From Amphirosellinia nigrospora (Eukaryota; Ascomycota; Sordariomycetes; Xylariales; Xylariaceae), in contig SCHM01000001.1 in the NCBI GenBank assembly GCA_004123355.1, forward strand, positions 5,200,001 through 5,264,000: a stretch of DNA of 64,000 bases, given 5' to 3'. A program made the translations under genes and the position numbers. Every line of letters starts with the position of its first letter. Positions within the stretch are counted from its first letter, which is position 1. This document shows positions 35,913 to 48,491 of this stretch, one piece after another. The notes under the pieces were generated by a model. The model was given only the letters and a program-made list of their open reading frames with translations. It did not search any database and was not told the DNA's origin.

Positions 35913-37448
35913 TTACTCGTCGTCACCCTCCTCACTCTGCCCTCCGGGCTTGGCAGCCTTCTTAGCGGGCTTCTTCTTCTTATTCTTGCTCTTGCCCTTG
36001 TTCTTGGCTAGAGGTTGTTCAAGTATCTTTAAGATCTCTTCATCCGTGATCTTTTTGTCAGTTTGGTATTTGCTAAGGTCAAGTGCTGGAGGGGCACCAA
36101 GTTTCGTAATACCATTCTTGGTGATGGCTATTCGACGTTAGCTTCAGTTCAAAGCGCAAAGAGGGTTTTCTTATTACCTAGTGTGGTTAATAATCTGGCA
36201 ACTGGGGCACTATCCTTATCCCCGACAAGCTCGTACTGACGCAACACATTGGAACGGACACCATCAAAGACCCCGACCTTATATTTCGTATCAGTACCCT
36301 CTTCTTCGAGTTGCCTCAAACTGAAAGGGAAATGGCCGAATTTGGCCTGGATCGTCGACAGAGTTTTACGGGCCGTCTGCGATTTAAGGATATACGTGTT
36401 GCTGGTACGGCGATGCAGCGTTGCCCTCTGATCGAGATTCTTAACTTTGCCGGAGCCCAGTGTTACTCCCATCTCAACGCCCCAGACCTCGCCAATCTGA
36501 GGAACACCCTCCCCCTTTGTGCCCTCGGCAGGCGCAATCACAATCTTCTTGGGGCCTTCGATCTCATTGCGATCGAACAACCATGATGTTGTGCTCTCGA
36601 CGAGATTACACTCATAGCTCTTGACCACCTTATCTAGAAGGAAGTAATCTTGGATTGTGTGGGGGGTTTCACAGCAGCGGCCGTCGCTTTCTCCTCATCG
36701 GTGCCGCTTGCTAGGAGCCCAGGAGGCATCATGAGCCGCAGAAGTAATTCATTTGCGTAATAGTTAGCCAGTATCAAATCGGCATTGCGTCCAGTAACGA
36801 CATCCTCGGCGCCCTCCTTAGATGGGACGATAATCGTGTCGCAGACTATGGAGCCAAACCCATCGATCTGTGCACCCAGTTGGATTTTGACGAGCTCCCC
36901 GGGTTGGAGCTCGACATTAGCCTCGGCGGTATCAGATGATAGGGGCGTATAAGGCGTCACGTAGGATGAAGGGGAGACGGTGGTGGGGTGGGAGAAACCT
37001 AATGGGTGTATGCGACGTCAGTCTGAGTCCCAGGTAAAAGCACGCAAGGCGCCACCTTACCCTTGAGCTTTGTGGTGCGGTAAACCTTGGAGACCTCCTC
37101 CTCAATAAGCTTGTCGCCCTTCTGACAGATGGTCACGATCTTCTCGCCCGCGACGCACAGCTGAGCTACGGCGGCGAGGACCTTCTCCCCGATAGCTGCT
37201 GCCGTCTTGTACTTAGTGAGAACGTCCGGGTTCTTGAGCGAGTAATCTATACGATGCGGAGTAGTTAGTACGTTAGCCTTTGCCTCGTCTTAGCCTAAGA
37301 TGCTATAGGGTTGGTGGGTGGTCCTATAGCATCTACATGCTCAACCAGAAAGAGCGAGTACATATGTAGTACGAGCATAAACTTTGGAAAGAATGTCAGG
37401 GGTAAGCTGTGGGGAATTGTACGAACCGACATCTTTCTCTTCGGACAT
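35913..37448 (-). CDS. Ebp1/PA2G4-like M24 family protein (Cdb4-like)
   Basis: Inactive methionine-aminopeptidase homologue with the pita-bread fold. Relatives (human PA2G4/EBP1, S. pombe Cdb4) bind ribosomes, RNA or curved DNA and affect growth. The start MSEEKDVDYSLKNPDVLTKYK spans the first intron (donor near 37425, acceptor near 37246). Then come KTAAAIGEKVLAAV, EKIVTICQKGDKLIEEEV, PLSSDTAEANVELQPGELVK, IQLGAQIDGFGSIV, VKSYECNLVESTTSWLFDRN, GVEMGVTLGSGKVK and ATLHRRTSNTYILKSQTARK. The C-terminus is a lysine tract (KNKGKSKNKKKKPAKKAAK) followed by acidic EEGDDE, as in PA2G4. One C is lost in the run before LLDKVVKSY near 36650, shifting the frame. At least three introns. Confidence 0.87.
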
Positions 37449-38245
37449 ATTGCTTGACTTAAGCCGTTGGCTATATTTCTGGGAGCGTAAGTTGCTGGGA
37501 GCTGGACGAGAAAGAAACGAAAAAGGATCGAAATATGGGGAGGAGGTAGGTATGGTAACACGGGTACGGGTATTTTGAGGTTTTGCTCTGGCGGAGGGGC
37601 TTTGTGGGTGTTGGAGGGGTAGGTGAGGTCACTTGGTCATAAATAGGTGCTGTAGGTACAAGTACATCATGTATAAGACGGCTGCAGGCACCCAGGCCCT
37701 GATCCTTCCTTGTACCTTATGTACCTAGGTAAATTCATATACCATATATGCAATAACAATAACATAGAACCCATTACCTGTTTATCAAGGTCCAATGGGA
37801 TCCGTGGTCAGTCGGACAGTATGCAGCACTGTATAGCTGTCAGCGGACTCTTGGGCTCAATAGTGCTAGGAGATGGATACATACTCCATGTCTGGTCGCG
37901 CCAAAGACTGCGCTGCTTCTGCATCGCGTGCAAGAAAAGTACTGAACCTGAACCACGTCGGACCGTCATCCGCTCCCAGCACCGCACTTCACCACGAACA
38001 CCCGACTACACACAAATTGCCGGCAATCACCCATTCAGCATCTCTGCAGCGCGACACATGGCCTAGCTCGACGTTTGTCCACCCGACGCGACACTATATC
38101 TTCTGCTTTTCGCGCCAGTCCTTGGTTGCGACAACGAGCCGATTCCCACAGACCATAAGTGGCTCGCCGGGCGCCCACCCACCCTGACTGAGCATCTGTT
38201 GTGGCGGTGGCCAACTCTGTCTCCGTCTAGATCTATCCCTTCATC
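37449..38245. other. Divergent promoter between the Ebp1-like gene and snf5
   Basis: Eight hundred bases between two start codons facing away from each other, so it must carry both promoters. A TACCTAGGTA motif lies at 37721-37731. No gene is seen. Confidence 0.5.
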
Positions 38246-40612
38246 ATGGCGGGCCAACAAGATGCCGAAACGCCTGGAAGCCGCGCCTCCGGTGGCGGTG
38301 TTGCGACCGCCCAACATCGAAACCAGACCAGTCAGTGTCATCGTCAACGCCGGACGACAAAGCCGATGCGCATCCAGACTCGAATGACAGTGGTCTCCCC
38401 ATCCGAGACAAGGCCGCCTACGACAGGTTGATGATAGAACGGGCCACGACTCGCGACCTCATCAACGCCGCCGCCTTGATCGAGACTAATAGGAGAAATA
38501 CTAAACACAACACCACTGGCTATTACAGGATAGCGGATTACAAACTACTACGCAACGAGTACAGACACTGGTTCCCGCCCTCGAGGTTGTATGGCGAGGG
38601 TTATAGCGGCTACGGAAATGGGCGCACCGAGAATGACCAGAATTCACGGCTGGTGTATCCTTCGCTAAGACACAGACCGGGCAAGCGACAGACGCCCTCT
38701 CTCAAATGGAAGAGGAAAGACATGAAGCAACAGGCTGAGCAGCATGAGGAGCTTGTGCCCGTGCGCCTGGACGTCGACTACGACAAGATAAAACTACGCG
38801 ACACGTTTACGTGGAATCTTCATGAGCGGATCGTCCACCCTGAACTGTTTGCGATGCAGTTGATCGAGGACATGGGGCTAAAACCCCCTATTGCGCAACC
38901 CGTCTATGACGAAGTCTTGAAACAGCTTCATGAGCAGCTCAATGATTTCTATCCGTTTTTCTCAGACGAGGACGCTCTAGATCCCGAACTGCCCTATTCA
39001 GCATGGAAGAACGACGAAATGAGGGTGCTCGTAAAGCTCAACATCACCATCGGACAACACACTTTAGTGGACCAATTCGAGTGGGAGATCAATAACCCAC
39101 TCATTCCCCTGAGGAATTTGCCGCAAGCATGTCAAAGGATCTTGCCTTATCTGGAGAGTTCACAACCGCCATAGCTCACTGCATCCGAGAGCAGACGCAA
39201 CTATTTGCAAGAAGTCTATATATCGTCGGACACCCCTTCGATGGGAGACCAATCGAGGACCCAGATCTGGTGGCCGCCTTTCTCCCATCCCCTCTCCCTA
39301 GTGTCTTCCGGCCGCAGCAGCAGGCTAAGGACTACTCACCTTACCTATATGAGCTCAGCGAAGCCGACTTGGAGAGAAACGAATTAGTATTTTCGCGGGA
39401 ACAGAGACGACAAAAGAGGTCTATCAATCGGCGCGGTGGGCCGACGCTGCCAGATTTGAAAGAGCGACAGAGGACGATACGCACTCTCGTCGTATCATCG
39501 ACTCTACCTGGCGCGGCAACCGATGTCGAAGAAAGCAGGCTTTACAAGCGTGTAGCAGGTGCCGCGGGGGCCGGCCGCAGGCGAGGCCAAGGTGGCCGCG
39601 ATGGAGATTTGTCAGATTCCGACGAGAGTGACGACTCATCGCCAGACCCCAGCACCGTCAGCGTTGGCCGGCACTGCAAGAACCAGGGGCATGCGAGGCG
39701 CCGCCTCAGCAGCCCAACAACGTATGGCTAATCTCGGTCGCTCTGAAACACCGGAGGCAACAATACACCATCACGAAACCCGGACATCGAGAAGATTCGG
39801 CCGTGAGGTAACACGAGAAGCGACAGAAGAGCCCCAGCACCACATAGTCATACTCAAAGTGTCAAAAGAGAAGCTGCGGAGACTTTTTCGGGATCTTAAA
39901 TTGAAGCAGACCACACCGGCTGGCTCTATCACGCCTTCACAGTCATATAGTCGCGGCCCTAACGCATCTATTTCCAACAGCATGCCCCCGCCATCTACTC
40001 CGAGTGCAGCATCAGCAGTGCCTCCTCGAACACCTTCCAGTGGGATACCTCCAAGCCAGATTGGTCGAGTAGAGGCCCAGGCACTCAAACCGGGCGAGTC
40101 TCTACCGACTCCTGTAAGACCATTTCCCCCTATTCCTCCACACCCCAACATCTCTATATTCCGCTATTCTAGTAACCGTTATGACCTATGACCATATCTA
40201 TTGTCACCTGGTCACGGCGTAACTGAGTAACGCCCTCCTGTACTTCAGATAACCTAACATAATTTCTATACTCACCAATACTCACCAATGCTCTTAGCCT
40301 CCTCCTCCAGCATGGCTCGTTAGCTCCCTAGAACAATTTAGGCAGGAAGATGCATACAAAAACGATCAGTTTGAGGGCATTATGCGCTATACCGCTGTAG
40401 ACACAACTACCGGCAGTATCGTCGCTCTCCCTCCAGCTGGCCAAGCCAGCCCTAACGTTCGGTTCTACTACCTCCCAAGGATACGGTGTTCTGACTGCCC
40501 CGGGAAGTTGTATACACCCGGCCCAGATCTATCAGCTACCAATTTCGAGGTACACTTAAAGAATAAAGCTCACAAAGAAAGAGTGGAAGCTCGGCTCTCA
40601 GTCGCCAAATAA
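38246..40612 (+). CDS. snf5: Snf5/SMARCB1 family chromatin-remodelling subunit
   Basis: Core subunit of the SWI/SNF (or RSC, as Sfh1) nucleosome remodeller. Start [18 protein letters not shown]. Next come [16 protein letters not shown] and [13 protein letters not shown]. The two SNF5 repeats follow: [20 protein letters not shown] through [11 protein letters not shown], then [20 protein letters not shown] through [20 protein letters not shown] and [12 protein letters not shown]. Then [20 protein letters not shown], a basic/acidic disordered stretch and a Pro-rich region. An intron of roughly 150 bases (about 40165-40320) leads to the last exon with [15 protein letters not shown] and the zinc-finger-like CSDC...[18 protein letters not shown], ending at 40612. 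Frame breaks by single-base loss occur near 38333, 39103 (A lost in PLNSPEEF) and 39660. Confidence 0.88.
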
Positions 40613-43120
40613 GTCAACGAAAGTAAAAGACATATACGACTATGTTAGCTAGTACGGGACAGCGAAGGCGGAAGCGATCTGTTGCGGGGAATTGGTTAGG
40701 ACTGGTTTCCCTGTTCGAGTATTTCTAGATGTATACCTACTTACATTATTCGTCATAGTTAGATGGCCTTTTTAGCACAATGCTCCTTTGCAAGCAAGCG
40801 TTGGAATTTGTACTGAGAGCGTAAATAGACTCTCCCTGGCATATGGCTGCCTCCTTTCTGCTTGTTTGTACATAAACCCTATCAGACTTGACGGCAGGGC
40901 CACACAGGTACGAGCCACGGTAAATCCGGCCCAGAACGAGCAATATCCTACGTCTTGTTAAATATCATTCAGTATGAATTATGGTCGATAGCTTTGGACG
41001 TTCAGTTTGGGGGTGTAGCCTCTCGATTCCTTGCCCTCATATCGTCTCTATTGCGACTCCAGGTTAAACAGCCATATTGGCCTGTAACGGACTACAAAGC
41101 AGCATGAAGAGGAACTAGATGAGGTTGTTCGACTTGCTGTGCTAGCATCGTGGTATCACGAGATCGTTATGATTTGTTGAATCATTAGGTAGTCATGCGG
41201 AAGTATACGTCGACTCAGATCAACTCGTCGCGAACGTTGTATGATCCGCTTGACAACGATAGCGCTCACCTCGACAAAACTAGCTTGCCGACCACGCAGA
41301 TAAGTAGGCGAAATGTAGTGTCGAACGAGACTCGTAGAGCAGCGCAAAAAGTAATTGATGGTCAAAGATGGAGATGGGAGGGAGGGAGGGACGGTCGGGG
41401 CGAACGCGGGGATTTATAACCTAAATGTACGTATGCCCGTCGGTGGCCTAGGTAGTAAATAAGCTCGTCGAACACCGAGGTTTGGTGGCTGTGCAGGCCC
41501 GCGCATAACTCTACTTCATCACAAGAACAGGCGTGGTGTAATGGTGGTGTGTTGATCCGGGGACCTTGAGGGCGCCAGCTAGATACTAGGTGCCCAGGTA
41601 AATGCGCTCTACGAATCCCTGATGACGGGTATGGGTGCTACGCAATGCGCTGTGCTTGCTTGTCTCAGGTACCGATTATGGAATTTCTTGGACAGTAATC
41701 TCCTGGTCTTCCTCGGCCGTGGCCCAGAGAGGTTTGCCTTCGCCTAGCTCGAGCATGCATCGCTTCGACGCCGGCGCTGTAGGTGAAGCTTGCCTTGGGA
41801 TTTCTGTGTCACATGTAACTCGCTAAGTTCAACGTGTGTGTGGCTTATGGCCTGCAATGCTCATGTTGGACATGCGGGTGTGTAGTTTTTTCAGACCGTA
41901 GATTCTCCGGGCAGGTGAAGGTTCGCCGTTGAGCCCAACTGTTGAGCCAAAGATTACGCATTCCGTAGGCCTTATGAAGCGGGGTGGAAGAGCTAAGGTG
42001 TCGTATCAAAGCCTTTCCATAATTCTGTAGAGCGTTGAGAATACATTTCTTTCGTCGAAATATAGAATGAATTCGCCACCCTAGAGCCATGTCAGGAGGT
42101 TTTGGACAGACCGAAATCTCGTGACACAGCAACTATCACGAAGAATCAAGCTAAGGATAGGAAACAACACTGCAATTGGCAAGGTTATAAGCCTATCGCA
42201 AGCTACTGCAGCTATGAGAAGAAAATAACTAAGCGAGTACACAACAAAGTCGACAACCTTAATCCCCCGCCTGAACGAGATTCCGACAAGAATCCTGAGA
42301 ACATCACCCCTGACGTACGACGTATTCCACGAATAGGCCACAGGGCCACCAGCCATCTAGAGTCCCAGACAGCCGATACTGGTCAATATAGCCCCGTGTA
42401 GTACGGGCCCCTCCTCTGGAGGCCCTTGAATCTATGAGCGAGGTTATATTGATGAGAGAGATAGAAAACCAAAGGGCCTACAGACCCTAAAAAGATTCTT
42501 ATTTCAATAGGCTACCACGTTCCAAGCACCTAAGAACGAGACTTTGTCACAGCACATCATGATGAACCCGACTCGCAAGCCTCCCTTTTATTCTCGATAT
42601 CGGTATACAGTAGCTACGCCTATGCTAGGTTTTGTGTTCAATATTCAGCGTTTCCATGTTAGTGCAGGGGTACCCTTCGATATAACGAAGCGAGTCTCTT
42701 CTACACAATAGTAGGAATAAGGTGCTCCATTGACTTTAATATATGTCTCTATGGGGAATAGAGAGGCCTTTGCTAGAATAATTAAAAAAGAAATGACACT
42801 GAAAGTATCATAAACTCTATGCTAAAGGCATGTGTTTAGTTTTTAAAAGCTAACGCTTCACTGTTTTGTTTTCCATAATAGATACAATAATAGCTTAAAT
42901 AGTTGAATATTATGTTTATCCAAATTCAAATGTGGCGGTAGATCTATTATAACTATACCAACAATATATTAAAAGACCTAGCTATATCCCAAGCATGTAT
43001 ATAACCATTTCTCCCTATATGTTTTCGCCGTACGCCCGTAGCCGTAGCATCAAGTGATTGTTTATCTCTATATATAAATCATATCATCGAACATTAAATT
43101 ATCTTATCAGCCTCGATCCC
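40613..43120. other. 2.5 kb spacer with AT-rich block
   Basis: No supportable gene. Two overlapping minus-strand frames at 41845-42356, one rich in hydrophobic residues (VVYSLSYFLLIAAVACDRL), could be a gene remnant but match nothing I recognise. From about 42700 to 43060 the composition drops to roughly 70 percent A+T by eye, unlike the rest of the window. This may be a relic of repeat-induced point mutation or simply a terminator-rich spacer. Confidence 0.45.
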
Positions 43121-46100
43121 TCACCACCAAGCACCGGGCTGGCTGTGATTTCCTTCGTACGGCCGTTGTGGCCAGGGCGGAAGGTTCGGGGGCTGATGGG
43201 GTTGCTGATACATATTAAACGGCATGTTTATGGGCGCCGGAGCCGTTTGCGGGTATCCGAAAGCCTCGGGTACGGCACCACGCTGCTATAGCCGTTAGAG
43301 GCTTGGAGAGGTGGTGGCGCATAACCGAACGAGTTGGGAAGGGGTGCGGCAAATGGCGGCATCGCGATCCGGCGGAGATTTTCTGGCATATGCTCGTTCT
43401 CCGGAACGCGCCGTGGTGCCGCTATGGTTATGCCGGCTGGAAGCGCGCGTGGTTCTGCTGCCATGAAAAGAGACTTGTAGGTGTATACCCATGTGGAGGA
43501 ATGGAGAAACCGCCATGGCTAGCAGCATCTGACATTCTCAAGTTAGCTATCCCTGCATGGCGGTGAGATAGCCGGCCGTTGTGACATTTGGATCAAGACC
43601 GTTGCTTTGCCTATACCCCAGTTCTTGATGGGATGTTGAGCCTCTGTGAAGCGGCCAGGAAGGAGGCAGTTGACTGGATGACTGTATGGGAAACCGATCT
43701 GCACCAACTCTTTGCAGTGGCAGAGACGCACGGGGTCCAGTGAGGCGACACGTTCCGTCGCTCCGCGTAGCTGCACCGAGCATACCTTAGCGACCGTGTC
43801 AATGAAGCCCTGGGAGACTTCATCGGATGGCAGCTTCGAGAAAGCCACACGTTCCAGCTCATTGCCAAGGTAAGCTATTTCCTCTCCGTACACGACGCCG
43901 TTGTACTTGCTCGATAGCTTAAAATGACCGCTTCGTAACTGCCGGATAAGTGCCATAGGATCCAGAGTCTTGCCCTCCTCGACCTTGACTGATTTCAAAA
44001 TGAGGGCGCGCCGCGAGTGCGCCGCGGCCATGAAGACCCTCAACAGCTCGGCACATTCAACAGGAAATTCCTGCTTGAGAAGGAGCTCGCAAACCGTGAG
44101 AGCGTGCTGCCATAGGCTGCTGCCAAGTCCCACATCCTCAGGCCGTGCCGCCGTCTGGAGAAGGAAGAACAAGGTATCGGACCGGTCGTGGAGATAGACG
44201 TTGGCGTCTGGGTCTTTCCATCCCTCGATGGCGTGGGTGACGAGCACGTATCTTGCGTTGGGGTTCATCGACTGTATGTTCCCGACGTTCGGAGGTACCG
44301 GACGAAAGCACACCTTGCGGCGACGCAAAACCTGTTGCTGTGCTGGAGTAAAATCAGTCGGTGCGATTTGGGAACGGATGGAACCGCGTATACGTCAGTC
44401 GACCAGTGTGCATTGACTTGATCAGCTGGTCGGTAACCACGCTCAAGAGCCTGGTGCATATGCTGGTTCACAGTTCGATCCAGATGTGCAAAAATTTCGT
44501 CGAGCTCCTGGTCGGTGATCTCGGCCGCACGACAGAAGGTGAGCGTGTTTTTCATGTGCTGGATTAGGTTCGACTTCAGCCGGGTCTCCTCGACCTTTGT
44601 CATAGATAGGGAGGCGAGGGCGAGCATCAACATTGGATTGAAGCCCGACGCCTGAGTCATCTCACAGATGCTAATCCATACATCGTCTGCGTGGAGAAAT
44701 TCTGCCACTGTGCGGTGGAGATACGCAACTGTGGGTAGGACAATTTTATCGGTCTCTAAGGAGTTGTTGTCGTGCCATTGATTTTTTGGTTGGGTAAGCC
44801 ACATCTTGTGAATCTCAAGGAGGCCACAACATCGGCTTCTGACTTTGGCCTCGATGGTATCGCAGCGCCATTGCATTGTTCCCTCATTAAACGGTGCAAC
44901 CTCCAGGCCAAAGGCAATCGAAGGGACTTCAGTTGCCAGCGAGAGCACAATGGATCGAAGCGGCTGGTCTTGAATCAACGAGCTCCAAGTATGCAGCACC
45001 TGAAACATTGCAGCTGCCTGCGTCTGGTGCTCTTCCGACATTTTACCAAGCATGCGCTCGTAGAGGTCTCGGAGTCCCGGGGGCAGAGCCAGTAGCTTCC
45101 GCTGCAGGTCGATCATGTTGCTATCTCCGTCCTCTAAGCCGTCTACCAGCAGCCGGACCACGATCGTGACCCAGAGAAAACACCTTCAGCCTTAAACAAG
45201 ATGTCTTGCTCCAGCTCTCGGGCTTCGTTCGGGAACCGCTTGGTGAGTTCCACCATGGACTGGTGCGATGAAAGGTTCCCTTTACAAAAATCTCCATGTC
45301 ACCTTTGGTGAGGTGTTGTAGCTCTAGGGTGGGGCAGCCTTGGAAAATGTTGATACAGGCGTTTATGGGACGGCTTGAGACGATAACTTTCACTTGGTGG
45401 GATGCCAGTGACCGAAGGAATATGGATATGTCCTTGTGGTCACCGTCAAACTCGTCGATGCCGTCGACAAATAAGCAGAGTTTCACGAAGGTTGCCGATT
45501 TCTGTAAGAGGAGCCTGAAAGCTACCTTGAGCTCAGTATATGAAGGCTCAACCTTAGCGTCACGATCAGTCCATGTCTGATACAGGACCGGAAATACTGC
45601 TGGATGAGTTCGGGGTGCCCGTTCAGCACCGCAAGTAGCAAGGCCCTCAGCATACCTGGGCTGCTCTTCTGCAGAGCTGTGCCAAGGTTCCAGAAGAAGA
45701 AGTTCATCATGAGAAGTTCACTGCCGCCTGCCCATTGTTCAAGGCACTTACGAGTACTAGGGCTGTCGACGATAAACTTCATGAGGGTCGACTTGCCACT
45801 TCCCGCCTTGCCGTTCACCCAGTATGGGTCGACAACGTCCGGTTTCTCGAGGTAAGTCTTGAAGTCGTCCCACAGGACAGTGGAGTTGGGTGGTCGGTCA
45901 AATATCCATTGGAAAGTCCTTTGGAATGCCGCAGGCACTTCTTCATATCTCCACGTCATCTGGCGGAAATTGAGCCAATTCAGGATAGCCTTCTCCCTGA
46001 TTTGAGGTAGATTTGTTCTGAAGTTCTCGAGCTCCCCCAGACATTGCCGGATTTGGTTGTGAACATGGTCCAACTTTGGCCCCACTTGGGATCGAAATGC

Positions 46101-46810
46101 GTCAATCAAGTCTCGAATGCTATCGTTACTAAGGGTAGCCGGCAACTGGGCCGACGTCTCGATGCTTTGTAGGTGGGCGATGATCCTGTCGTTGTGGGCA
46201 TCCGTTCTAGCACGAAGGGCAAGAATAGTCGAGAGGATGAGGACGGAACGGAACCGGTCGAGTGTCTGTTCAAAACTGGTGATTTTGTGATGGTGCCATT
46301 TGAACTGAATACTGGCTTGAGCGCTCTGTACGAAACCTACGAGTCCCGAAGCTCTGTTGGAATGAGTTGGGCCGGAACTAGCGCCGGACGCCGCAGATGG
46401 TGGAGCGGTCGCCGCCCCAGCTGGGTAGAAAGTCACTTTCGGGATAGTTTGATGTTGGTCAAAGGTGCCGATGTAGTTCAAGAACTCAGTCCAGCATTGT
46501 GACAGTCGGTGGCCAGTTCGAGGAGATGCTACGAAACGGCGAAATCAGCAAGGACAAGAAGCCCACCAACGTTTCTAGGGTGCGCACCAACCGAATCTTC
46601 TTGAGTTAAGTTCGGGCCGTCTTTGGAGAGCTGGACCTTGATGGCCTCAGCGAGCTTTGTGGCTTCCTCGCCACTTTTCTTTAATTCGGGCAGAGACCTC
46701 GGTTTACCCGTCCTCTTGATGGCCGCAGTTTGTGCGATTACGTCAGCAGCTACATGGAAAAACTGAACAACGTTGCCTGCCAGGCTAACTGCGACCAGTG
46801 CTTCGAGCAT
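43121..46810 (-). CDS. NACHT-domain STAND (NLR-like) protein with DUF7791
   Basis: Signal-transduction NTPase of the fungal NLR-like class, whose members act in non-self recognition and regulated cell death. The helical N-terminus MLEALVAVSLAGNVVQFFHV is typical of fungal NACHT proteins. An intron follows QEDS, then HLLELATDCHNAG. The NACHT domain has Walker A NGKAGSGKSTLMKF and Walker B KLCLFVDGIDEFDGDHKD, then VKVIVSSRP (sensor-like) and LTKGDMEIFVKGTF. The DUF7791 part reads KLLALPPGLRDLYERML and VAYLHRTVAEFLHADDVW, with helical repeat-like sequence after it. The tail is Pro-rich, ending PGAWW. No ankyrin, WD40 or TPR array is visible at the C-terminus. Single-base losses break the frame several times, for example near 46486, 45588 and 45250, with resumed similarity each time. 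It faces away from the caspase-like gene. Confidence 0.85.
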
Positions 46811-48491
46811 ATTTCATCAGGGCCCTTGGTACGCTCCTAAAACATGGTCTGGTGGGCGTCACGTGGTACTTAGTTCCCGGTCCCAGGGTAGAGTCAGATT
46901 ACACACGTGTAGCCATTGAAACGACACGTACAAAGTCAGCAATATATAATTATTGGGCGCCAAGGGTTGGGGTGGCGGTGTTGCCTGTAAGGCAACCAGG
47001 CGGTGCAGAAAACGCCTGGTGAGATGGCCGGTCATAATCGGGTATATAGAATATGAATGTGACTGTCCTAAAGTAAAATATAAGGTAAGAGGTGCAACGG
47101 CTATTTCAACTAATTACCTAGGTCTTATGCAGGTTTTATATAATATATTAGAGAATCCCCATTTAGCGTACGTGACATTTGTTCGTAACAGTTGTGGCAA
47201 AGGCTTGTCCAATAATCTCTTTGGGTTTATAGGATCTCTGGTTTCTTGTTCCTCTCTCCAATGTAACCTCGCCCATTGGCCCTCATTTACAGATAGACTC
47301 GGGTCTCCCGTCCTAGGCTTCCTCGGGAGGGTCCGTACTACACACAAGGCTATATTGACCAATATCTTTCTCTGAACGTGTCGAACCTTGCGGCGGGGGT
47401 CGGAAGCTATCGGCTATCTAGAGCTCTGGGTTGCTAGTCGCTATGTGGCTTGTCCGTGTGAAAGCATTCAGACTAGGTACCTACCACCAGAGGGAGATAT
47501 GAGGGGGAAAATAAACACTCGTACACTTGTCTATGAAGATACCTGGTGTCGCGGACCTTGCAAGGGTGGGGCGTAGACATCTGTTGTTGCACGGAGAGCC
47601 AGTGAAGTCATCTCCGTGGGCTCTATGTGACTACTTGACTATATACAGAGAGTCTCTTTGTCCCGGTTGGATCCGTGTGTCTAGATCCCTGTTTCCTGGC
47701 ACCTGGAAAGGGGGAGGAAATGATATTGCTGGGACGAGGAGAGATCAGAAGATAAGCATATAACGATTCGACCTTTCCGATGTGTTGCTTACAATATGTT
47801 GTTATGGGGAAAGCACCTGGGCAACGCCCGTAGTTAAGACATCCACCTAACACAAGAGAGAGAGAAATTAGTAATAAGCTGGTTGTTAGGTAGGTTCCAG
47901 TATGCCCATACAAAAATTTAGAAGAGATCATATGCGTGATTGGTAGGTAGCTGTTGATGTAATGCCGCACAACATACAACATCCCTTAACCTCCTAGCAC
48001 CTGAGTACAACGTGTACAACATGTGCTTGTTTGCCCTCGCTCGCTCTCCCTATCTATCTTATCTACTACCTAGTTACTCGGAGTATTACTTGAATGTTTG
48101 CTCAGCCAACCACCCACTCAGCCAGCCCATTCACCCAGCCCATTCACCTAGCCCATCCACTCAGTCCATCCACTCAGTCTATTCACCTAGCCCATTCATT
48201 CATTCATTAAATACTAAACGATCTACTATATAACTAGATCTTTACTTAAGACGCGAACTCAAGAAGCATCAACCCACAACACCGCGGGTTCTCCCAACTT
48301 TTATCACCAGCGTACTATCGCAGCTTCGCATCTCAGCTGACAAGCTCCGATTCTACTTCTATCATAAATCCCCTTCACATAAATCCTTGATCCTGCTTCT
48401 TTATTCCCACACACCAACCCGTCTATGCTCCTACTTGTCGATCCATCATTCAGACATTGTTCACTTCAGCATCGTCGACAGTTGATACATC
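46811..48491. other. Shared spacer of the NACHT and caspase-like genes
   Basis: 1.7 kb between two divergent start codons, without a supportable gene. An AT-rich stretch lies around 47030-47170. A 12-base tandem array lies at 48101-48209, about 280 bases before the caspase-like ATG. Confidence 0.5.
48101..48209. repeat. 12-base tandem array (CCCATTCACCTA-like) ending in CATT repeats
   Basis: About eight imperfect 12-base units of the form CCCATTCACCTA or CCATCCACTCAG, followed by a short CATT run (48193-48208). It lies in the promoter region of the caspase-like gene. Confidence 0.75.

Noticed and set aside
41526-41580. GTGGTGTAATGGTGGT resembling a tRNA A-box
   Set aside because: No B-box (GGTTCGA-type) follows at the right distance and the acceptor ends do not pair.
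42081-42356. Hydrophobic minus-strand frame that could be a membrane protein
   Set aside because: Short, overlapped by another frame, and without a recognisable family; noted only as part of the spacer.
43121-46810. Reading the NACHT gene as a pseudogene
   Set aside because: Its breaks are the same single-base run losses seen in essential genes such as vps18 and snf5, and similarity is kept over the whole length.
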